Positions 52,886-62,164 of a DNA stretch of 64,000 nt are shown in pieces. The DNA is from Nocardia terrae (GTDB lineage: Bacteria; Actinomycetota; Actinomycetes; Mycobacteriales; Mycobacteriaceae), in the NCBI RefSeq assembly GCF_009760405.1, contig NZ_WRPP01000008.1, positions 220,836 to 284,835 on the forward strand, written 5' to 3'. Below the pieces are notes generated by a model. It was given only the letters and a program-made list of their open reading frames with translations, was not told the origin of the DNA and did not search any database. How positions within the stretch are numbered: the first letter of the stretch is position 1; every line of letters starts with the position of its first letter. A program made the position numbers and the translations under genes.

Positions 52886-53227
52886 CTCACGGCCTGATCC
52901 CTGGGTCGACTCGGCTGACTCGGCTCCGGACCTCTCCACCACGGGCGCTGGTACGCCGAGTCGTCAGATCGGGAGGTCGGGCCTTCTGCACAACGCGGGG
53001 CGTTTCGCGCTGAGGACTCGCCGTCGGCCCAGCAGTCGGCTTCCATAGCGCCCTCATCACCCGCCAGGTCAGCCTCCGCCGCCGACCGAACAGGTTGAAG
53101 ATCAAGATGGTCGGCGCGGCGCGATCAGGCCGCCCCGCCATGTCGGGCAGTGCGGACCGTTCCACCGACAGATACGGCGACCTGGGAAAGGAGTCGGCTC
53201 GTCGGCGCGGTTCGATACCCTCACCAC
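52886..53227. other. Intergenic stretch upstream of hsdM
   Basis: This 342-bp gap must contain the promoter of the type I restriction operon. It has a short direct repeat GACTCGGCTGACTCGGCT (52909-52926). A minus-strand frame (52887-53165) contains ILIFNLFGRRRRLTWRVMRA but lacks a ribosome binding site and a recognised family, and is not called. AAAGGAG at 53190-53196 is too far from ATG 53228 to be its binding site. Confidence 0.45.
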
Positions 53228-54739
53228 ATGATTACAGGGGAACTGCGGAGCAAGATCGACCGATTGTGGGACGCCTTCTGGTCGGGCGGGATCTCGAACC
53301 CGCTGGAGGTGATCGAACAGATCACCTACCTGATGTTCCTGCGCCGCCTGGACGACGTGCAGACCGCGAAGGAGCGGCAGGCGCACTGGACCGGCGAGCC
53401 GGTGGAGAATCCGATCTACACCTTGGCGACCGAGCACCTGCGGTGGTCGAAGTTCAAGGAGCTGGACCCGGAGGCCATGCTGGCCACGGTGCGCGACGAG
53501 GTGTTCGCGTGGCTGCGCTCGGCGGGCGGCGAGGACTCCACCTACGCCCACCACATGAAGGACGCCCGCTTTACCATCCCCACCGCGAACCTGCTCACCA
53601 AGGCCGTCGACATGCTCGACGGCATGTCCTTCGGCCAGGGCGACACCAAGGGCGACCTGTACGAGTACATGCTGGGCAAGATCGCCTCCGCCGGCCAGAA
53701 CGGCCAGTTCCGCACCCCGCGCCACATCATCGACCTGATGGTGCAGATGATGGCCCCCGGCCCGCACGACGAGATCTGCGACCCGGCATGCGGCACCGCC
53801 GGCTTCCTGGTCGGCGCGGCCGAGTACATCAAGCACACCCACCCCCGCATGCTGACCGACCTGGAACAGCAGAAGCACTTCCACCACAGCATGTTCCACG
53901 GATTCGACTTCGACTCCACCATGCTGCGCATCGCCAGCATGAACATGCTCATGCACGAGATCGAGCAGCCCGACATCCGCTACCGCGACTCCCTCGCGCA
54001 AACCGTGGCCGGAGAGGGCGAGAAGTACTCGATGATCCTGGCCAACCCGCCGTTCGCGGGCAGCCTCGACTACGAGTCCACCGCCAAGGACCTGCTCCAG
54101 GTGGTCAAGACCAAGAAGACCGAACTGCTGTTCCTGGCGCTGTTCCTGCGCCTGCTCAAGCCCGGCGGCAAGGCCGCGGTCATCGTGCCCGACGGCGTGC
54201 TGTTCGGATCCACCAAGGCGCACAAGGAACTTCGCCGGACCCTGGTCGAGGAGCACAAGCTCGACGCGATCGTGAAGCTGCCCAGTGGTGTGTTCAAGCC
54301 CTACGCCGGTGTCTCCACCGCCATCCTATTCTTCACCAAAGACGATGAGACAGACCACGTTTGGTTCTATGACGTCGCCGCCGACGGTTTCAGCCTCGAC
54401 GACAAGCGGACTCCGCTGCTGGGCGAGGACAAGCTCGGCGCTGTACCGTCCACCAAACTCACCGAGGGTGAGCACGCCAAGAACAACCTCCCCGACGTCC
54501 TCGAACGTTGGGGACGCCGCAACGGAAGCGAACGCGAGCGCGCCCGCACTGCACAGAGCTTCTGCGTACCCAAGGCCGCCATCGCCGCCCAAGACTACGA
54601 CCTGTCCCTCAACCGGTACAAGGAGATCGTCCACGAAGAGGTCGAGCATCGGCCGCCACTGGAGATCATCGAGGAATTGGAGCGGATCGAAGCCGAAATC
54701 CAGCAGGGCATGTCGGAGTTGAAGGGAATGTTGGGATGA
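53228..54739 (+). CDS. hsdM: Type I restriction-modification methyltransferase subunit HsdM
   Basis: A 503-aa N6-adenine methyltransferase. The N-terminal helical domain (LRSKIDRLWDAFWSGGISNP, YLMFLRRLDDVQ) precedes the catalytic domain, with GQFRTPRHIIDLMV, the AdoMet motif EICDPACGTAGFLV (about 181) and the catalytic NPPF in MILANPPFAGS (about 270). It pairs with HsdS to methylate the recognition site. ATG 53228 gives the usual family start. The stop overlaps hsdS (ATGA). Confidence 0.95.
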   Translation: MITGELRSKIDRLWDAFWSGGISNPLEVIEQITYLMFLRRLDDVQTAKERQAHWTGEPVENPIYTLATEHLRWSKFKELDPEAMLATVRDEVFAWLRSAGGEDSTYAHHMKDARFTIPTANLLTKAVDMLDGMSFGQGDTKGDLYEYMLGKIASAGQNGQFRTPRHIIDLMVQMMAPGPHDEICDPACGTAGFLVGAAEYIKHTHPRMLTDLEQQKHFHHSMFHGFDFDSTMLRIASMNMLMHEIEQPDIRYRDSLAQTVAGEGEKYSMILANPPFAGSLDYESTAKDLLQVVKTKKTELLFLALFLRLLKPGGKAAVIVPDGVLFGSTKAHKELRRTLVEEHKLDAIVKLPSGVFKPYAGVSTAILFFTKDDETDHVWFYDVAADGFSLDDKRTPLLGEDKLGAVPSTKLTEGEHAKNNLPDVLERWGRRNGSERERARTAQSFCVPKAAIAAQDYDLSLNRYKEIVHEEVEHRPPLEIIEELERIEAEIQQGMSELKGMLG

Positions 54740-55932
54740 GCTCGGTTGCGCAAGTGGAGCTCTCGGAATTCATGGTGAGTCGTGGCGGCACAGTAGATCC
54801 GTCGCAATATCCCGACGAAGAGTTTGAGCTTTACAGCATTCCGGCCTTCGATACCGGTACACCTGACATTACAGAAGGAGCGCAGATTGGATCGAACAAA
54901 CAGATAGTCAAGCCTGGCGACGTCTTGTTGTCGAAGATCGTTCCCCACATTCGTCGCGCTTGGATTGTCGAGCCACACACGGATCGCCGATTGATTGCAT
55001 CTGGTGAATGGATCATCTTTCGGTCAAAGATGTTTTATCCGAACTATCTGAGGCAGCTTCTTATTAGCGATGCCTTTCATTCGCAGTTCATGAACACAGT
55101 TGCAGGTGTGGGTGGCTCACTTCTTCGAGCCAGACCGTCTTTCGTTGCGCGAATTTCAGTGCCCCTCCCATCGATATCGGAGCAGCAGAGGATTGCGGAG
55201 GTGTTGGATCGGGTGGATGCGCTGCGGGAGAAGCGGCGGAAGGCCATCGCCCTCCTCGACGACCTCGCCCAATCCATCTTCCTCGACATGTTCCCAACAA
55301 CGATGAAGACAGTGAAGCTCAGCGAAAGTCTCAGCTTTGTCACAAGTGGTGGTCGCGGCTGGGCAAAGTATTATTCAGAGAATGGAACTCGGTTCATTCG
55401 CTCCCTCGATGTCCGAATGAATTGGATCGACGATGCCGATGCAGCGTACGTGAACGCACCGGATAACGCTGAGGCAAAGCGAACTCGCGTTTTCGAAGGT
55501 GATGTGCTTCTAACTATCACAGGTTCACGCATTGGACGCGTTGCACCCGTTCTCGGGACCCTTGACGGTGCTTACGTAAGCCAGCATGTGGCAATTTTAC
55601 GCCCACAGAGGGACACCATCGATCCGAAGTTCCTTGCCTTCTTTCTTAGCCTACCGGCCCGTGGTCAGAAACAGATAAGGTCGATGCAGTATGGGCAGAC
55701 TAAGCCCGGCCTTAACTTTGAGCAAATACGGAGTATCGAGGTGCCGGACGCCTCACTGGAGCAGCAGCGCCGGTTCGGTGATCGTCTGCAAAGCGTGCAG
55801 TTCATCGCGGAGGAACACCGCAATCATCTCGCCGAACTCGACGCCCTCTTCGCCTCCCTCCAATCCCGAGCCTTCCGAGGCGAGCTGTGGCAGCATGAGG
55901 CGAAAGATCTTGTAGGGGAGGGTGTCTCGTGA
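54736..55932 (+). CDS. hsdS: Type I restriction specificity subunit HsdS
   Basis: A 398-aa protein with two target-recognition domains, each followed by a conserved helical region: SISEQQRIAEVLDRVDALRE with KRRKAIALLDDLAQSIF in the middle, and ASLEQQRRFGDRLQ with LAELDALFASLQSRAFRG at the end. The recognition domains are visibly lower in GC than the flanking hsdM and hsdR (for example 55020-55080 and 55360-55460), as expected for fast-exchanging specificity modules. Overlaps hsdM and hsdR by 4 bp each. Confidence 0.92.
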   Translation: MSSVAQVELSEFMVSRGGTVDPSQYPDEEFELYSIPAFDTGTPDITEGAQIGSNKQIVKPGDVLLSKIVPHIRRAWIVEPHTDRRLIASGEWIIFRSKMFYPNYLRQLLISDAFHSQFMNTVAGVGGSLLRARPSFVARISVPLPSISEQQRIAEVLDRVDALREKRRKAIALLDDLAQSIFLDMFPTTMKTVKLSESLSFVTSGGRGWAKYYSENGTRFIRSLDVRMNWIDDADAAYVNAPDNAEAKRTRVFEGDVLLTITGSRIGRVAPVLGTLDGAYVSQHVAILRPQRDTIDPKFLAFFLSLPARGQKQIRSMQYGQTKPGLNFEQIRSIEVPDASLEQQRRFGDRLQSVQFIAEEHRNHLAELDALFASLQSRAFRGELWQHEAKDLVGEGVS

Positions 55933-58900
55933 GCAATGGCAGCAATTTCGCGTTCCTGCGGCCGGAGTGGCCGGAGCTGTTCGCGGAGGCGGTGCGGGCG
56001 GAGCGGGCGGCGGTGGGCGATCCGCGGGTGTCGTGTTTCTATGCGCGACGGGCGCTGGAGTTGGCACTGGAGTGGGTGTTTCAGGCCGATGGGACGCTGA
56101 AGAAGCCGTATCACTCCGATCTGTCGGGGATGATTCACGAGCCGACGTTGAAGGACCTCGTCGGGGCGGGGCTGTCGGCGAAGATGGATGTGGTGCGTCG
56201 GCAGGGCAATATCGCCGTGCACCGGAAGAACCCGGTGGCGGCCGCCGATGCGATCATGGTCGTGGCCGAGCTGTTTCACGTCATGTTCTGGATGGCCCGC
56301 ACGTATGCGCTGCAGGCCCAGCATGTGCCGGCCGATGTGCTCGCCTTCGATGCGAATCTGATTCCCAAGCCGATTCCGGCCGAGGTGCGGCGCAAGAAGC
56401 AGGCCGAGATTCAGCAGATGGCGGCCGATCTCGAAGCGCATCGCAAGCAGTTGGCCGAGGAGCGAAGCAAATCCAAGGAGTGGGAGGCGGAGCTCGCGCA
56501 GCTGCGCGCGGAGATCAAGGCCGCGAAGGCGGCCAATGCGGCCCGGCCCGATCACCACGACTACAACGAGGCCGAGACCCGCACATATCTGATCGATCTG
56601 CTGTTGAAGGAGGCCGGGTGGGACCTGTCGGGTCCGAACGATCGTGAGTACACGGTGACCGGGATGCCGACCGAAAGCGGCACCGGGCATGTCGATTACG
56701 TGCTGTGGGACGACAACGGGAAACCGCTCGGGCTGGTCGAGGCCAAACGCGCCTCCAAGAGCGCCGAGGCGGGCAAGCATCAGGCGCAGTTGTACGCGGA
56801 CGCGCTCGAGCAGCAGCACGGGCAGCGGCCGGTGATCTTCTACACCAACGGCTACGACACCCACATCTGGGACGACGCCTTCTATCCTCCTCGCCGGGTG
56901 CAGGGCTTCTACACCAAAGATCAACTGCGGCTATTGGTTTCGCGTCGTGCGGGGCGCAAGACGCTGAGCACGGAGAAGGTCAACGAGGAGATCGCCAACC
57001 GGCATTATCAGATTCGCGCCATCCGTCGGATCGGTGAGCACTTCGAAGAGGACAAGCAGCGGCAGGCGCTGCTGGTCATGGCGACCGGCACCGGCAAAAC
57101 CCGCACCGTGATCGCGCTGGTGGATCTGCTGAACAAGGCCGGATGGGTGAAGCGGGTCCTGTTCCTTGCGGATCGGCAGGTGTTGGTGAATCAGGCGGTG
57201 AACGCGTTCAAGGCGCACCTGCCGGGGATGCCGACGGTGAATCTGCTGACCGAGAAGAGCACCGACGCCCGCGTCTACGTCTCCACCTATCCGACGATGT
57301 TGAACATGATCAACGAGTTGGACGACAAGGAGGAGCGCAGGTTCGGGCCGGGCTACTTCGATCTGGTCATCATCGATGAGGCGCACCGGTCGGTGTACCA
57401 GAAGTACAGCGCCATCTTCGAGCACTTCGATTCGCTACTGGTCGGTTTGACCGCCACGCCGAAGGACGAGGTCGACCGCAACACCTATCGGCTGTTCGGC
57501 CTCGAGGACGGGGTGCCCACCGACTCCTACGATCTGGAACAGGCCGTCGCGGAAGGCTATCTGGTGCCGCCGAAGGCCGTCGCGGTGCCGTTGAAATTCC
57601 AGTTGCACGGCATCCGCTACGACGATCTCCCCGACGAGGAGAAGGAGAAGTGGGACGGACTGGAGTGGGACGAGGACTCCGGCGTCCCGGACGAGGTCGC
57701 CGCGGACGACCTGAACCGCTTCCTGTTCAACAAGGACACCATCGACAAGATGCTCGAGACGCTGATGCGGTACGGCGCGAAAGTCGCCGACGGTGAACGT
57801 CTCGGCAAGACGATCGTCTTCGCCCGCAACCAGAAGCACGCCGAGCTGATCGTGGAGCGTTTCGACGCGCTGTTCCCGGAGTACAAGGGCGAATTCGCGA
57901 AGCTGATCACCAACCAGGTCAGCCACGCCCAGAGCCTCATCGACAAGTTCGAGAACACCAACAGCGCACCGCATATCGCCGTGTCGGTGGACATGCTCGA
58001 CACTGGTCTCGACGTGCCCGCGGTGGTGAACCTGGTATTCGCGAAACTGGTGCGGTCCAAGACCAAGTACTGGCAGATGATCGGCCGCGGCACCCGCCTG
58101 TGCCCGGACCTGTTCGGCCCCAACCAGGACAAGACCGGTTTCCTGGTGTTCGACCTGTGCGAGAACATCGAATTCTTCAACCAGGACATCCCGACCGCCG
58201 AGGGCCGTGCGCAGCCGTCGATGAGCGAACGGCTGTTCAGCGCCCGCGCCGACCTGCTGCGCGATATCGACCAGATGCAGCAGCCCGGCCAGCGACCCGC
58301 CGAGATCGCCGACACCGAGCCCGGCTCCACTCTCGACCTGCGCTGGCAGCTGGCCGACAGGCTGCAACTCGAGGTGGCGAACATGAACCCGCAGAACGTG
58401 GAGGTCCGCCACAAGCTCCGCTACGTCGAGGAGTTCAGCAAACCGAACAGCTGGGACATCGTCACCCCCGACATCCGCATCCGGGTCGACGAACTGGCGG
58501 CGCTGCCCACCGAATACAAGGAGAACGAGAACAGCCCGCAGGCCAAGCGTTTCGACTATCTCGCGCTGCGACTGCAACTGGCGGTGCTCACCGCCGACCC
58601 GAAATTCACGAAACTGCGGGAACAGGTGCAGGAGATCGCCTCCCAGCTGCACGACCCGACCCTGCAAAGCATCACCGCCATCAAGCAGCGCTACGACTTC
58701 ATCGAGGACGTCGCCGGCGATGCCTGGTGGGAGGACGTCACCCTGCCCATGCTGGAAACCATGCGCCGCCGACTACGCGGACTGGTGAAGAACATCCAGC
58801 CGAAGGGGAAGCAGAACCCGCTGTACACCGACTTCGAGGACGAACTCGGCGACATCACCGTCACCGAGGTGAAGGGTCTGCCCGGCAGCGGCAAGGGCAT

Positions 58901-59402
58901 GGCCCGATTCCAGTCCAAGGTCCGCACCTACCTACGCAGCCACGAGGACCAGTTGGCGGTCCAGAAGATCCTGCGCAACAAGCAGATCACCACCGCCGAC
59001 CTCACCGAGCTGGAGAAGATCTTCCTGGACAACGGATTCGGCACCGATGCCGACATCGAGCACGCCAAATCCGAGCACGGCGGACTGGGGCTGTTCCTGC
59101 GCTCGCTGACCGGCCTCGACCGAGAAGCCGCCGCCGAGGCGTTCGACCAGTTCCAAGCGGGCAAGAACCTCACCGCCAACCAGCTGCACTTCCTCGATCT
59201 GCTCATCGATGTCATCGCCCAAAACGGTCTAGTCGAGGTCAAGGCGCTGTGGAAGCCACCGTTCCTGTCGCTGGCCCCCAAAGGACCCGAAGACCTCTTC
59301 ACGGAGGACGAGGTCAATGGGATGGTCGCGGTGCTGAGGAATCTCCGTACGACAGCAGTTCCGGTAGGCGATCAGGAACTCTCCGACCGGATCGCCACCT
59401 GA
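55929..59402 (+). CDS. hsdR: Type I restriction endonuclease subunit HsdR
   Basis: A 1157-aa translocating restriction subunit starting at GTG 55929. An N-terminal DUF4145-like helical domain (FYARRALELALEWVF) is followed by a coiled coil (about 155-200). The nuclease domain shows HVDYVLWDDNGKPLGLVEAK (about 257). The SF2 motor follows, with LLVMATGTGKTRTVIALVD (about 380), LVIIDEAHRSVYQ (about 478), LVGLTATP, DTGLDVPAVVNLVFAK and IGRGTR. It cleaves unmethylated DNA after translocation. A hairpin terminator follows. Confidence 0.94.
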   Translation: MSNGSNFAFLRPEWPELFAEAVRAERAAVGDPRVSCFYARRALELALEWVFQADGTLKKPYHSDLSGMIHEPTLKDLVGAGLSAKMDVVRRQGNIAVHRKNPVAAADAIMVVAELFHVMFWMARTYALQAQHVPADVLAFDANLIPKPIPAEVRRKKQAEIQQMAADLEAHRKQLAEERSKSKEWEAELAQLRAEIKAAKAANAARPDHHDYNEAETRTYLIDLLLKEAGWDLSGPNDREYTVTGMPTESGTGHVDYVLWDDNGKPLGLVEAKRASKSAEAGKHQAQLYADALEQQHGQRPVIFYTNGYDTHIWDDAFYPPRRVQGFYTKDQLRLLVSRRAGRKTLSTEKVNEEIANRHYQIRAIRRIGEHFEEDKQRQALLVMATGTGKTRTVIALVDLLNKAGWVKRVLFLADRQVLVNQAVNAFKAHLPGMPTVNLLTEKSTDARVYVSTYPTMLNMINELDDKEERRFGPGYFDLVIIDEAHRSVYQKYSAIFEHFDSLLVGLTATPKDEVDRNTYRLFGLEDGVPTDSYDLEQAVAEGYLVPPKAVAVPLKFQLHGIRYDDLPDEEKEKWDGLEWDEDSGVPDEVAADDLNRFLFNKDTIDKMLETLMRYGAKVADGERLGKTIVFARNQKHAELIVERFDALFPEYKGEFAKLITNQVSHAQSLIDKFENTNSAPHIAVSVDMLDTGLDVPAVVNLVFAKLVRSKTKYWQMIGRGTRLCPDLFGPNQDKTGFLVFDLCENIEFFNQDIPTAEGRAQPSMSERLFSARADLLRDIDQMQQPGQRPAEIADTEPGSTLDLRWQLADRLQLEVANMNPQNVEVRHKLRYVEEFSKPNSWDIVTPDIRIRVDELAALPTEYKENENSPQAKRFDYLALRLQLAVLTADPKFTKLREQVQEIASQLHDPTLQSITAIKQRYDFIEDVAGDAWWEDVTLPMLETMRRRLRGLVKNIQPKGKQNPLYTDFEDELGDITVTEVKGLPGSGKGMARFQSKVRTYLRSHEDQLAVQKILRNKQITTADLTELEKIFLDNGFGTDADIEHAKSEHGGLGLFLRSLTGLDREAAAEAFDQFQAGKNLTANQLHFLDLLIDVIAQNGLVEVKALWKPPFLSLAPKGPEDLFTEDEVNGMVAVLRNLRTTAVPVGDQELSDRIAT

Positions 59403-59411
59403 TCCGAACCA

Positions 59412-59472
59412 GCGACGGTTCGGCGTCCCCTCCGATCGGCATCCGATGTGCGGAGGAAGGCCGAACCGTCGC
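59412..59472 (+). terminator. Terminator of the hsdMSR operon
   Basis: GCGACGGTTCGGC (59412-59424) pairs perfectly with GCCGAACCGTCGC (59460-59472); inside the loop CCTCCG and CGGAGG can extend the structure. GCTGTCTTTCTC follows. It starts 10 bp after the hsdR stop. The remaining 215 bp to the SUKH-3 gene show nothing recognisable. Confidence 0.75.
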
Positions 59473-59687
59473 GCTGTCTTTCTCGAAGGCTTCGTCATGG
59501 GTGGGGTTGGATCTTCGAAGCGTTGGGCAGCGGGACATTCGCTCGTCGGTGGGTGCCGAAGCTCGAGTATCGCCTTGCCCCCGTGACGTTGTTCTTGCTC
59601 TCGGAGCGGGCGAGAACCATCGGCAGACTCGTATCAGAATCACCGACACCCACTACGGGATATTCTCAGCGATTGACACTGCCATCG

Positions 59688-60158
59688 TCAGCGGGCGTAT
59701 CGAAGGAGGAACTCCGGCCTCCGGTATCGGCGCAGAACGAGATCGACCGCTTCGGGAAAAGTAGTTCCCAAGAGCCGAAGTCCGAGAACATCGTCCGAAA
59801 CTACGCGACCGTCGTCCAAGATGAGGAGCGAACTCGTGCCGCTGGATTTGGCCGCCAGCGGCGACATCCGATGCCCGACCTTTGCTTCCAGATCCGCGTA
59901 ACGGTCGTAATTTCCGTCACCGACCTCGAGCGGGTCGAAGAAGATCGGATCAGCACCCCACAGCGCTTCAGGGGCTTCTGGCGGGCGCAGAGCGAGCTTG
60001 CCGAAGCTCTCCAGGATTTCGACGGCAGCTGGGGACATGAGGTATCCCTGGTCGTCCAGATCAGCAAACCAATCCGTGACGTCAATCCGGCGATCCGGCG
60101 TCCAACCGGCCGCAGGGACAACCTCGGAAGTGACCGGATTCGGCCAGTCGATCTTCAT
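59688..60158 (-). CDS. SUKH-3 family immunity protein
   Basis: From ATG 60158 a 156-aa protein: MKIDWPNPVTSEVVPAAGW, the DPIFFDPLEV segment, and the C-terminal LLILDDGRVVSDD...LLGTTFPEAVDLVL region. This matches the SUKH-3 superfamily of immunity proteins against contact-dependent and type VII polymorphic toxins. It is a diverged paralogue of the gene at 63263-63778. It is the last gene of the toxin-immunity cluster on this strand. Confidence 0.8.
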   Translation of the reverse strand: MKIDWPNPVTSEVVPAAGWTPDRRIDVTDWFADLDDQGYLMSPAAVEILESFGKLALRPPEAPEALWGADPIFFDPLEVGDGNYDRYADLEAKVGHRMSPLAAKSSGTSSLLILDDGRVVSDDVLGLRLLGTTFPEAVDLVLRRYRRPEFLLRYAR

Positions 60159-60193
60159 AGCATCATCCGATACCGATCGGCAGATGCTACCCG

Positions 60194-60490
60194 TCAATCA
60201 GCCAGTTCAATATCGTGCTCTGCGGCGTAGGTGGCGAGTTGGGTGTCGAAAGACGGTGTGCTGGAGAGCATCCAGACATCACCGCTGCCTTTCACCACGA
60301 CGATGGGGCCGGTGCCGGGGCCCATCGAGTCCGACATATTTCGAGTTTCGAGGTAGCGCTGGGTGTTCCAGCCGAAGGTGAAGCACCGGCTGTAGTCCTT
60401 CGAGGAGGGGTACAAGGACAGGGGGCGCTCCGCGGAGGAGAAGCCCTCGAGATAGTTTGCTGCCAGTGCGCGTGCCTGGGGTTCATCCAT
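60194..60490 (-). CDS. YrhB-domain immunity protein (Imm35-like)
   Basis: A 98-aa protein from ATG 60490, starting MDEPQARALAANYLEGFSS and containing DYSRCFTFGWNTQRYLE and GPIVVVKGSGDVWMLSS, the pattern of YrhB/Imm35 proteins. These are immunity proteins usually paired with papain-fold (Tox-PL) toxins, and here the gene lies 10 bp after the papain-fold toxin tail. Confidence 0.78.
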   Translation of the reverse strand: MDEPQARALAANYLEGFSSAERPLSLYPSSKDYSRCFTFGWNTQRYLETRNMSDSMGPGTGPIVVVKGSGDVWMLSSTPSFDTQLATYAAEHDIELAD

Positions 60491-60500
60491 GTTGGCTCTT

Positions 60501-60889
60501 TCAGTTCGTTCGGAGGAATTCGAAGCCGCTGTAGTTGTGGAGGTCGGCCCAGGTTCCGGTTTGGCCGTCCACGTAGAAGATCTTGCCGCCTCTGTTGATG
60601 ACATTGAAGACGTGGCCCGATTCGTAGAGGCCGTTCTCGTCGAGCCACACTCCGTGGACGATGCCGCGGGAGCCTGGTCCGGCGTCGAGGAGTTGTTGCT
60701 CGATCTCCTTGTAACCGGAGACCTGGTGGAAGGAGTTTCCGTGCCCGACTGCGTTGAGAACGTCGTCCGGCCAGGTGAAGTCGGTGGCGGCCTTGTCCGA
60801 ACGGCGGACTGCGGTGACCTCGTTCCCGGCGAGACGCTCTTCGACTGAGACGACACAGGACTGACAGTTGTTCCGGAATCCCCTGACCG
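60501..60889 (-). pseudogene. C-terminal papain-fold toxin domain, separated by IS insertion
   Basis: An open frame without a start runs from the IS boundary to a TGA at 60501-60503. It reads RGFRNNCQSCVVSVEERLAG, then GSRGIVHGVW, SGHVFNVINRGGKIFYVDGQ and TGTW. This is the Tox-PL/protein-glutamine deamidase type papain fold: catalytic Cys in NNCQSC, His in GHVFNV and Asp in VDGQTG are all present. Upstream coding sequence lies on the other side of the IS3 element at 62165-63157. The protein cannot be made in one piece now. Confidence 0.75.
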
Positions 60890-60942
60890 GTCCCCGATGA
60901 CGAGACCACCCGGGAGTAGAGCCAGGTGATTTCGTTCCGTGC

Positions 60943-61776
60943 TCAGTTGGTCCCGCAGGCCACCGGGTGGTGGGTGTGGGTGCAGGCCGCAGCGTACTCG
61001 GCCGGCGTTTTGTAGCCCAGCGCCGAATGCCGGTGCCGCCGATTGTGGTCGGCCTTGAAATCGCCGATCACCACCCGGGCCTCGAGCAGGGTCGTCCAGT
61101 GGTTGCGGTTGAGGCACTCGGTCCGTAGCCGCCGGTTGAACGATTCGACGAAGCCGTTGTTCCAGGGTGTGCCAGGCGGAATGTAGGAGATCCCGACCCG
61201 ATCGCCGCAAAATTGTTGCAGGGCAGCGGAAATCATCTCCGGGCCGTTGTCCATCCGCAGCACTCTCGGTGGGCCGCCGGCCGCGGCGAACACCTTCTCC
61301 AACTCGGCGACCAGTCGCTCGGCGGTGATCGAGCGTTCCACCACGTGCAGCAGCGATTCGCGGGTGTGCTCGTCGATCATCGACGCGATCTTCACCGCTC
61401 GGCCGTCGGTGGTGGAATCGAACTGGAAATCCAACGCCCACACCACCTTCGGCGCATCGGCCTCGACCGGCGGGACCGAGGAAACCCCGGCCCGTTTGCG
61501 GGGGTGATGTTGGCGGACCTGCAGGCCCTCCTCGCGCCAGAGCCGGTGGACCTTCTTGATGTTGACCCTCGCGCCCTCGTCGAACCGCAGCCCCGCCCAG
61601 GCGCGCCGGAACCCATGCCCGGGATTCTTGACCGCGTACGAGCGCAACCACGCCCGCAAACCGGCATCCGGATCGGTCGCAGTGTTCTTGATAGGCAGCC
61701 GCCGATAGGTCGACCGCGCCAGCCCAACGACCTTGCACGCGAACCGTTCCGACATGCTCTTGCACTCACGAAGCAT
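60943..61776 (-). CDS. IS3-family transposase OrfB (DDE integrase domain)
   Basis: A 277-aa rve-type integrase. The DDE triad is visible: WALDFQFDSTTDGRAVKI (first Asp), RMDNGPEMIS (second Asp) and NGFVESFNRRLRTECLN (Glu), 35 residues apart for the last two. An N-terminal HTH_21-like region (GHGFRRAWAGLRFDEGARVN) binds the ends. It is probably expressed mainly as an OrfAB fusion by -1 frameshifting; the open phase continues upstream of its ATG as far as the slippery site. All catalytic residues are present, so the element may be active. Confidence 0.92.
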   Translation of the reverse strand: MLRECKSMSERFACKVVGLARSTYRRLPIKNTATDPDAGLRAWLRSYAVKNPGHGFRRAWAGLRFDEGARVNIKKVHRLWREEGLQVRQHHPRKRAGVSSVPPVEADAPKVVWALDFQFDSTTDGRAVKIASMIDEHTRESLLHVVERSITAERLVAELEKVFAAAGGPPRVLRMDNGPEMISAALQQFCGDRVGISYIPPGTPWNNGFVESFNRRLRTECLNRNHWTTLLEARVVIGDFKADHNRRHRHSALGYKTPAEYAAACTHTHHPVACGTN

Positions 61777-61805
61777 GTCGACGGCGCGGCGCTTGGCCGC
61801 TGGGC

Positions 61806-62087
61806 TCAGAATTTTCCCCGTGCGATCTCGCGCAACGCGTCCTTTTCCAGTTCGGCATCCGCGAGCAGCCGCTTGAGGCGGGCATTCTGCTCTCGCAGTT
61901 CCTTGAGCTCTTTGGCCGCGTCGGTATCGACTCCGCCGTACTGGCGGCGCCAGTTGTACAGCGTCGCCGCTGATACCCCGATTTCGGCGGCAGCCTCCTC
62001 GCCGGTCTTACCGGCGGCGGTCAGCTCGTCGGCACGGCGCAGCTTCCGCACGATGTCCTCCGCGGAATGCCGCTTGCGTCCTGCCAT
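61806..62087 (-). CDS. IS3-family OrfA (HTH transposase subunit)
   Basis: From ATG 62087 a 93-aa protein: MAGRKRHSAEDIVRKLRRAD, the helix-turn-helix GKTGEEAAAEIGVSAATLYNWR, and a leucine-zipper-like end (ELKELREQNARLKRLLADAE). It binds the terminal repeats and regulates transposition. Its stop lies just after the slippery sequence GGGAAAA, from which ribosomes can shift to the OrfB phase. Confidence 0.9.
   Translation of the reverse strand: MAGRKRHSAEDIVRKLRRADELTAAGKTGEEAAAEIGVSAATLYNWRRQYGGVDTDAAKELKELREQNARLKRLLADAELEKDALREIARGKF
61812..61818 (-). other. Programmed -1 frameshift site of the IS3 element
   Basis: On the minus strand the sequence is GGGAAAA immediately before TTCTGA, the end of orfA. 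In the orfA phase it reads G GGA AAA, which fits the X XXY YYZ slippery rule; a -1 shift leads into an open phase (KILSPAAKRRAVD) continuous with OrfB. Confidence 0.65.
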
Positions 62088-62164
62088 GTCGATCAGTGTC
62101 CCTTCTCGGCCCTCACCAGGCCAAACAAGGACTCTAATACCAAGTGGTCTCATTCATCGGGGAC

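Larger units (their letters stand above)
60890..62164 (-). mobile_element. IS3-family insertion sequence (about 1275 bp)
   Basis: Bounded by imperfect terminal inverted repeats of about 35 bp: GTCCCCGATGACGAGACCAC (from 60890, plus strand) and GTCCCCGATGAATGAGACCA (from 62164, minus strand), both continuing to TAGAG-CC. It carries orfA and orfB of the IS3 type with a -1 slippery heptamer between them. It splits the papain-fold toxin gene: coding sequence of one toxin continues on both sides. No clean target duplication is visible at the ends as drawn, so the exact boundaries could be a few bases off. Confidence 0.8.

Noticed and set aside
52887..53165. A 92-aa minus-strand ORF upstream of hsdM
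   Set aside because: It contains a short hydrophobic-basic segment but no ribosome binding site, no family and no coupling to a neighbour; chance in GC-rich DNA is as likely.
60194..61765. A 523-aa minus-strand reading joining transposase and the YrhB gene
   Set aside because: It crosses the IS end in a phase different from the transposase and, after the IS, reads low-complexity Ser/Thr/Arg sequence; the transposase and YrhB proteins have proper starts and stops of their own.
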